Assembly: GCA_023091735.1 (NCBI GenBank)
Contig: JALKBU010001431.1
Location: 1-11,150, forward strand
Direction of reading: 5' to 3'
From: Trichomonas tenax
Lineage: Eukaryota > Parabasalia > Trichomonadida > Trichomonadidae
DNA: 11,150 nucleotides
Shown here piece by piece: positions 8,139 through 11,150 of this stretch. Both the position numbers and the translations under genes were made by a program. The notes beneath the pieces were generated by a model. That model had not been told where the DNA came from. It was given only the letters and a program-made list of their open reading frames with translations, and made no database searches. Position 1 is the first letter of the stretch. Every line of letters starts with the position of its first letter.

Positions 8139-8585
8139 TTAAAGTAGTGGTTCTGTTGTATCAAGAAGTATTGCTTCAATATATAAAGCATTTTTATCAT
8201 CCATAGGTAAATATACTGGTGCCTTATGATCAACAGTAGCGTATAAGTCAACCCAGAACTCATCATTATATCCTTTAAGTCTAAAGTATTTGATAGGAGT
8301 TAAGGGATACTTTCTGGTGTGACCTAAATAATCATCATCAACTCCTTGTGCTAAACTTGAGTACAAAATGCAACTATTTCTGTCCCATATGTTTTTAGTC
8401 GGTCTTCCTTCAATACGGACTGCGTCCTGCCCGCTTTGCGGACTGTTATAATTAATGACATTCTTAAAATCATTATTATTATATTCAAAATCAAATTCGA
8501 CACTATATAAATAACTATTGACGGTTCTATCGTCTTCAGTGTATTCATTAAATGGAGATTTAATAACAAATTCTGACTCATGATT
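8139..8585 (-). pseudogene. Unidentified Maverick-type gene, C-terminal fragment
   Basis: The last 148 codons of a minus-strand gene run from NHESEFVIKSPFNEYTEDDR to LLDTTEPLL, then TAA 8141-8139. It is acidic and beta-rich in appearance, with landmarks RTVNSYLYSVEFDFEY, KYFRLKGYNDEFWVDLY and APVYLPMDDKNALYIEAILL. I do not recognise the family firmly. The position next to helicase, KilA-N and integrase suggests a Maverick gene, and the beta-rich character would suit a structural (capsid-type) protein, but no motif proves it. The open frame continues upstream to 8792, but codons before 8585 belong to the (AC)n/hairpin end of an inserted element. Earlier fragments of the same gene lie at 9354-9533 and 11029-11150. 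Confidence 0.6.
8417..8441. repeat. GC-rich double hairpin in C-terminal fragment
   Basis: GGAC TGC GTCC (8417-8427) and CCGC TTT GCGG (8431-8441) are two tandem small stems. CGGACTG is also directly repeated at 8416-8422 and 8439-8445. On the minus strand this is SPQSGQDAV, a compositionally foreign patch between VINYN and RIEGRPT. The frame is kept. Confidence 0.5.
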
Positions 8586-8602
8586 ACACACACACACAAA
8601 TG

Positions 8603-8636
8603 AGCCCTTTCTGGCGAGCAAGCTCGCCTTCGGGCT
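8603..8636. repeat. 34-nt GC-rich hairpin at left end of short element
   Basis: GGCGAGC AA GCTCGCC (8613-8628) is a perfect 7-bp stem, and AGCCC (8603-8607) pairs with GGGCT (8632-8636) around it. It follows ACACACACAAATG. A hairpin of the same length and position occurs at 9550-9583. Confidence 0.65.
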
Positions 8637-8788
8637 AGGATAAATGAGGCATTTAATGAGATTTTGAGTCGTTTGGAGGTAAGGGTATGAAGAAATGGGC
8701 ACAAAATACAACTGCACCGAGTGCATCGAGTCGATGATAGCATAAAAAATGCACTTTTGAAAAATCGCTAGTTTGAGACGAAAAACAT

Positions 8789-9260
8789 GCAAAATTTGGG
8801 GATTTACTGGAGTAAATTAGGGGTTGAAAAAGTGCACCGAGTGCATCGAGTGCACCGGGTCAAAAAAAGTATAAAAAAAGGGTGACAACATGACATTTTG
8901 ACAACATTTTATCGACAACAGGGGATAAATTGACATTTCGTATTAGAAACAGTTGGTTTGTTTGTAAAATCGAGTGAATTCATGAATTTCGATGTCAAGA
9001 TAAGGTTTTGAGGGTATTTATGTTGAAAATTTGAGGATTTACGGTCATTTATACCGTTTGTTGTCAAAATGTCATGTTGTCAATGTTTTCCATAACTCTT
9101 TACTGCACCTGGTGCACTCGGTGCACTTAAAGAAATGAGGGTAAATAAGCAAATTTCGAGTGAAAAGACATGCAAAACAGTGATTTAGGGTCAAAAATGA
9201 AATTTACGACTCGGTGCACACGATACGTCTACTTGGTGCACTCGGTGCAGTTTGAGATTT
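8789..9260. repeat. Repeat block A (472 bp), with inverted repeats
   Basis: Aligns without gaps to 10222-10693 (constant offset 1,433), with about eight mismatches by eye. Inside, 8883-8906 is the exact reverse complement of 9059-9082 (24 nt, TGACAACATGACATTTTGAC plus ACA). Outside these arms, GTGCAC-rich tracts at 8832-8861 and 9104-9126 are also inverted to one another. GTGCAC/GTGCAT words repeat every 9 bp. A further cluster lies at 9214-9250. Confidence 0.9.
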
Positions 9261-9353
9261 TGGGCTGTTTGGAGGTAAGGTTATGAAGAAATGGGGGTAA
9301 ATACAGATATGGTCATGTTTTAAATTGATGATGAAAAATAAATGAATGGAGGT

Positions 9354-9533
9354 AGGGGAAAAATAAATGATATTAATCCACTTTGTTATTAATGAATTCT
9401 TATAATTATAAATGAATGAGAGTTCTACAATGAATTGACAGTAACGAGGTAATAAATTATGAGTTCCATCGGTAGTAAATCGTATTTGAAAATTAAATGC
9501 GTTTGTTGGAGGGTCATAGAATTTAGTTGGTCT
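9354..9533 (-). pseudogene. Unidentified Maverick-type gene, middle fragment
   Basis: Sixty minus-strand codons from RPTKFYDPPTNAFNFQIRF, then TTDGTHNLLPRYCQFIVELS, to INIIYFSP. The open frame extends on both sides, but there it reads (TG)n of one inserted element (Met-Cys-Val-Cys) and the end of the other. This fragment therefore has neither its own start nor its own end. Order and strand fit an interior part of the gene whose end is at 8139-8585. Alternating hydrophobic residues suggest beta-strands. Family unknown. Confidence 0.5.
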
Positions 9534-9549
9534 ACACACACACAAATGG

Positions 9550-9583
9550 GGCAGCCCAGCGAGCCCTTGGCTCGCCTTGTGCC
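9550..9583. repeat. 34-nt GC-rich hairpin at left end of long element
   Basis: GCGAGCC CTT GGCTCGC (9559-9575) is a perfect 7-bp stem. GGCA (9550-9553) pairs with TGCC (9580-9583). Flanks ACACACACAAATG and GAGAAATGAAG match the flanks of 8603-8636. Confidence 0.65.
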
Positions 9584-9664
9584 GGAGAAATGAAGAAATT
9601 TTAATGATTTCGTGATGTTTTCACGTTAAGATTTAAAGATTTCGGCATGTTTTATCATTTGTGG

Positions 9665-9710
9665 ATTAAGTTTAATTTTAAAAATATTTATTTTTTTAAT
9701 TATAAAGTAA
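9665..9710 (+). promoter_or_regulatory. AT-rich leader/putative core promoter of 107-aa ORF
   Basis: ATTAAGTTTAATTTT followed by AAAAATATTTATTTTTTTAA, ending right at ATG 9711. It parallels 4765-4814 before the KilA-N gene in order, sequence and distance to the start. Confidence 0.4.
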
Positions 9711-10034
9711 ATGGAAGTAGAAGGAACGTATTGCGGATTCAAGAAATCGTATTTAACGGATTTGCCGCAAACAGCGAGGAAGATTTCAAAATTATTTAAT
9801 AAGAAAATTGTGAATGATGTTTGGTTTGATTTGAAGAGTGAACGAATAATTAAGAAAAATACGATAAGGAAAAATAAACAAGAATACCCTTATATTTTCA
9901 TACGAAGTTCAGAGGTTTTGATAAAATATGAAAATGAGGAAATATACGAAAATACGAAGAAAATTATTGAGATAATGAGAGGAATTAAGATTGACGGAAT
10001 AGTTAGATTTATGATGAGAAAATACTTCTCTTAA
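9711..10034 (+). CDS. Uncharacterised basic 107-aa protein
   Basis: Intact ORF. TAA 9708-9710 directly precedes the ATG in frame, so this is the first possible start. I do not recognise the protein. It begins MEVEGTYCGFKKSYLTDLPQ, then TARKISKLFNKKIVNDVWFD and a Lys/Arg-rich middle (ERIIKKNTIRKNKQE). A hydrophobic strand (YPYIFIRSSEVLIKYE), a charged helix-like stretch (NEEIYENTKKIIEIMRG) and a basic tail (RFMMRKYFS) follow. High Lys/Arg content would suit a nucleic-acid-binding protein, but no known fold is visible. It is the only undamaged frame with gene-like features in the Maverick area. It has an upstream leader resembling that of the KilA-N gene and sits inside the long form of the putative element, absent from the short form. 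Alternative: a displaced Maverick gene with its leader. Confidence 0.6.
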   Translation: MEVEGTYCGFKKSYLTDLPQTARKISKLFNKKIVNDVWFDLKSERIIKKNTIRKNKQEYPYIFIRSSEVLIKYENEEIYENTKKIIEIMRGIKIDGIVRFMMRKYFS

Positions 10035-10221
10035 ACAGTTTGTTATTTTTGTTTTTGGTTGATTTCGATGTGGAAATGGGGTTTTGAGGTCGTTTATGTT
10101 GAAAATTTGATGAAAATTAATGGAAAACAGTGATTTAGGGGCAAAAATGAAAAGTGCACCGGGTCGATTTATTTTAAAATAAGTCACTTTTCAAAATTTG
10201 AGGATTTGCGGGAGTAAATAA
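10035..10221. other. Non-coding segment of long element
   Basis: Degenerate repeated words only: GAGGTCGTTTATG with TTGAAAATTTGATG, CAGTGATTTAGGGGCAAAAA (also at 9178 and 10611) and a single GTGCACCGGGTC. The open frame on the minus strand across 9909-10187 is antisense to the 107-aa ORF and these repeats, and I do not call it a gene. Confidence 0.5.
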
Positions 10222-10693
10222 GCAAAATTTGAGGATTTACTGGAGTAAATTAGGGGTTGAAAAAGTGCACCGAGTGCACCAGGTGCACCGGGTCAAAAAA
10301 AGTATAAAAAAAGGGTGACAACATGACATTTTGACAACATTTTATCGACAACAGGGGATAAATTGACATTTCGTATTAGAAACAGTTGGTTTGTTTGTAA
10401 ATTTGAGTGAATTCATGAATTTCGATGTCAAGATAAGGTTTTGAGGGTATTTATGTTGAAAATTTGAGGATTTACGGTCATTTATACCGTTTGTTGTCAA
10501 AATGTCATGTTGTCAATGTTTTCCATAACTCTTTACTGCACCTGGTGCACTCGGTGCACTTAAAGAAATGAGGGTAAATAAGCAAATTTCGAGTGAAAAG
10601 ACATGCAAAACAGTGATTTAGGGTCAAAAATGAAATTTACGACTCGGTGCACACGTTATGTCTACTTGGTGCACTCGGTGCAGTTTGAGATTT
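10222..10693. repeat. Repeat block B (472 bp), with inverted repeats
   Basis: Second copy of block A. The 24-nt inverted arms are at 10316-10339 and 10492-10515. Here the outer GTGCAC tract 10265-10287 is the perfect reverse complement of 10537-10559 (23 nt). In block A one 9-bp unit differs (CATCGA) and breaks the outer pairing. Confidence 0.9.
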
Positions 10694-10764
10694 GAGGTCG
10701 TTTATGCATGAAAATTGATGTTTTGGGGTTAAATTATAAGTCAAGATTAGGATTTATGACCTCA

Positions 10765-10833
10765 TATGCTTAAAATTTGATGTTTTGAGTAAATCTTGTG
10801 TGGAAATGAGGCGTAAATACAGATATGGACATG
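10765..10833 (+). repeat. 69-bp direct repeat, copy 1 (empty site)
   Basis: TATGCTTAAAATTTGATG... to GATATGGACATG, repeated at 10896-10964 (offset 131) with no mismatch seen. Followed directly by TTTTAAATT. Confidence 0.9.
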
Positions 10834-10895
10834 TTTTAAATTGATGGGAAAAATAAATGAAGGGGTTATTGATTTCGTTGCTGTTGAGGGTCGTT

Positions 10896-10964
10896 TATGC
10901 TTAAAATTTGATGTTTTGAGTAAATCTTGTGTGGAAATGAGGCGTAAATACAGATATGGACATG
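10896..10964 (+). repeat. 69-bp direct repeat, copy 2 (filled site)
   Basis: Second copy. Here 27 extra bases separate GGACATG from TTTTAAATT. Confidence 0.9.
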
Positions 10965-10991
10965 CCCTACTGGTTGCGAACAAAGTTCGCG
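10965..10991. repeat. 27-nt hairpin insertion with known empty sites
   Basis: GCGAAC AAA GTTCGC (10976-10990) is a perfect 6-bp stem with a 3-nt loop, preceded by CCCTACTGGTT. The homologous junction is uninterrupted at 10833 and at 9317 (CATG then TTTTAAATT), so the 27 bases were added in this copy. The only possible target duplication is a single G. Confidence 0.75.
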
Positions 10992-11028
10992 TTTTAAATT
11001 AACGATAAAAATAAAATGAGGGAGGTTA

Positions 11029-11150
11029 TTTAGGTATAAGTAGTAATATAGTAATATTCAGTATCTGATTCAAAATCATGAACAGTTTTTTCAATACAAT
11101 GAAAATTCTTTCTCGAATAACTATTGCTCATAATATCATATTTTATAAGC
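11029..11150 (-). pseudogene. Unidentified Maverick-type gene, N-terminal fragment
   Basis: Minus strand: ATG 11131-11129 opens MSNSYSRKNFHCIEKTVHDF, then ESDTEYYYITTYT, 33 codons. It then meets TAA 11032-11030 at the element border. The frame is also open from the ATG to the window edge (six codons), so the true start may lie further upstream. Style (Tyr/Asp-rich, AT-rich codons) and strand match the fragments at 9354-9533 and 8139-8585. Together they would give at least about 240 residues. No family recognised. Confidence 0.45.

Larger units (their letters stand above)
8586..9354. mobile_element. Putative new element, short form without gene
   Basis: Separates two fragments of the minus-strand gene. 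The left end is (AC)n followed by AAATG and a 34-nt hairpin. The right end is about GTTTTAAATTGATGATGAAAA through AATGGAGGTA. It contains repeat block A (8789-9260) and a 40-bp direct repeat (8660-8699 and 9256-9295, about four differences). There is no ORF of its own, and it shares block and ends with 9534-11028. It may be the non-autonomous form of that element. Exact ends and a target duplication are not resolved. Confidence 0.5.
9534..11028 (+). mobile_element. Putative new element, long form with 107-aa ORF
   Basis: About 1.5 kb between the middle fragment and the N-terminal fragment of the same minus-strand gene. The left end, (AC)n-AAATG plus hairpin, matches that of 8586-9354. The right end, GTTTTAAATTAACGATAAAA then AATGAGGGAGGTTA, resembles the right end of the short form. 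It contains an AT-rich leader, one intact ORF (9711-10034), repeat block B, and a 69-bp direct repeat, one copy of which carries an inserted hairpin. No TIR, transposase motif or clear target duplication was seen, so transposition is inferred from position only. Confidence 0.5.

Noticed and set aside
8586..8600. Telomeric or large microsatellite tract
   Set aside because: Only about six AC units, linked to an element end, not a long array.
8351..8743. Second minus-strand frame, 130 codons
   Set aside because: Overlaps the better supported fragment 8139-8585 and runs through the (AC)n and hairpin.
8586..9545. Introns separating exons of the minus-strand gene
   Set aside because: No GTATGT-type donor or ACTAACACACAG-type acceptor on the minus strand; lengths of 0.8-1.5 kb with internal repeats suit insertions better.
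10762..10983. Minus-strand ORF of 73 codons
   Set aside because: Built from the 69-bp direct repeats, its peptide is itself repeated, and there is no gene-like composition.

Overview
The window looks like accessory DNA of a trichomonad protist, most likely Trichomonas vaginalis or a close relative. The basis is very low GC, DUF3447/ankyrin-type protein relics, decayed Maverick/Polinton genes and a mariner close in size and layout to Tvmar1. This assignment rests on recognition of protein families; no search was run. Almost every gene here is broken.

Layout. (1) 1-3723: an ankyrin-type gene whose repeat region has been overrun by a 36-bp minisatellite. The array is punctuated by eight ankyrin modules of about 81 bp, and the last one carries the natural C-terminus and stop. 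(2) 3893-8061, plus strand: three Maverick-type genes in a row. They are an SF3 (D5-like) helicase with an in-frame TGA and a lost C-terminus, a KilA-N protein with one TGA, and a retroviral-type integrase. (3) 6542-7833: a 1,292-bp mariner with about 32-bp inverted termini and a TA target duplication, inserted into the 3' part of the integrase gene. Its own transposase (minus strand) has a frameshift and two stops. (4) 8139-11150, minus strand: one further gene of at least 240 codons, convergent with the integrase and cut into three colinear fragments (11150-11029, 9533-9354, 8585-8139) by two related insertions. (5) The insertions are 8586-9354 (about 0.77 kb, no gene) and 9534-11028 (about 1.5 kb, with an intact 107-aa ORF). 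They share a 472-bp block that is about 98% identical and contains inverted repeats and 9-bp GTGCACCGA-type repeats, plus similar ends, including an (AC)n tract followed by a GC-rich hairpin.

The two signals I find most interesting are not standard annotation classes. The first is a set of short (about 24-28 nt) GC-rich hairpins or double hairpins scattered through the AT-rich Maverick genes and the new elements. One has an empty homologous site beside it, which argues that such hairpins insert. The second is the element pair in region 5, which resembles an autonomous/non-autonomous mobile element couple with an unrecognised ORF.

I see no tRNA, rRNA or CRISPR array. Overall this is a nested insertion site: hairpins, mariner and a possibly new element inside a dead Maverick, next to a satellite-expanded ankyrin gene.
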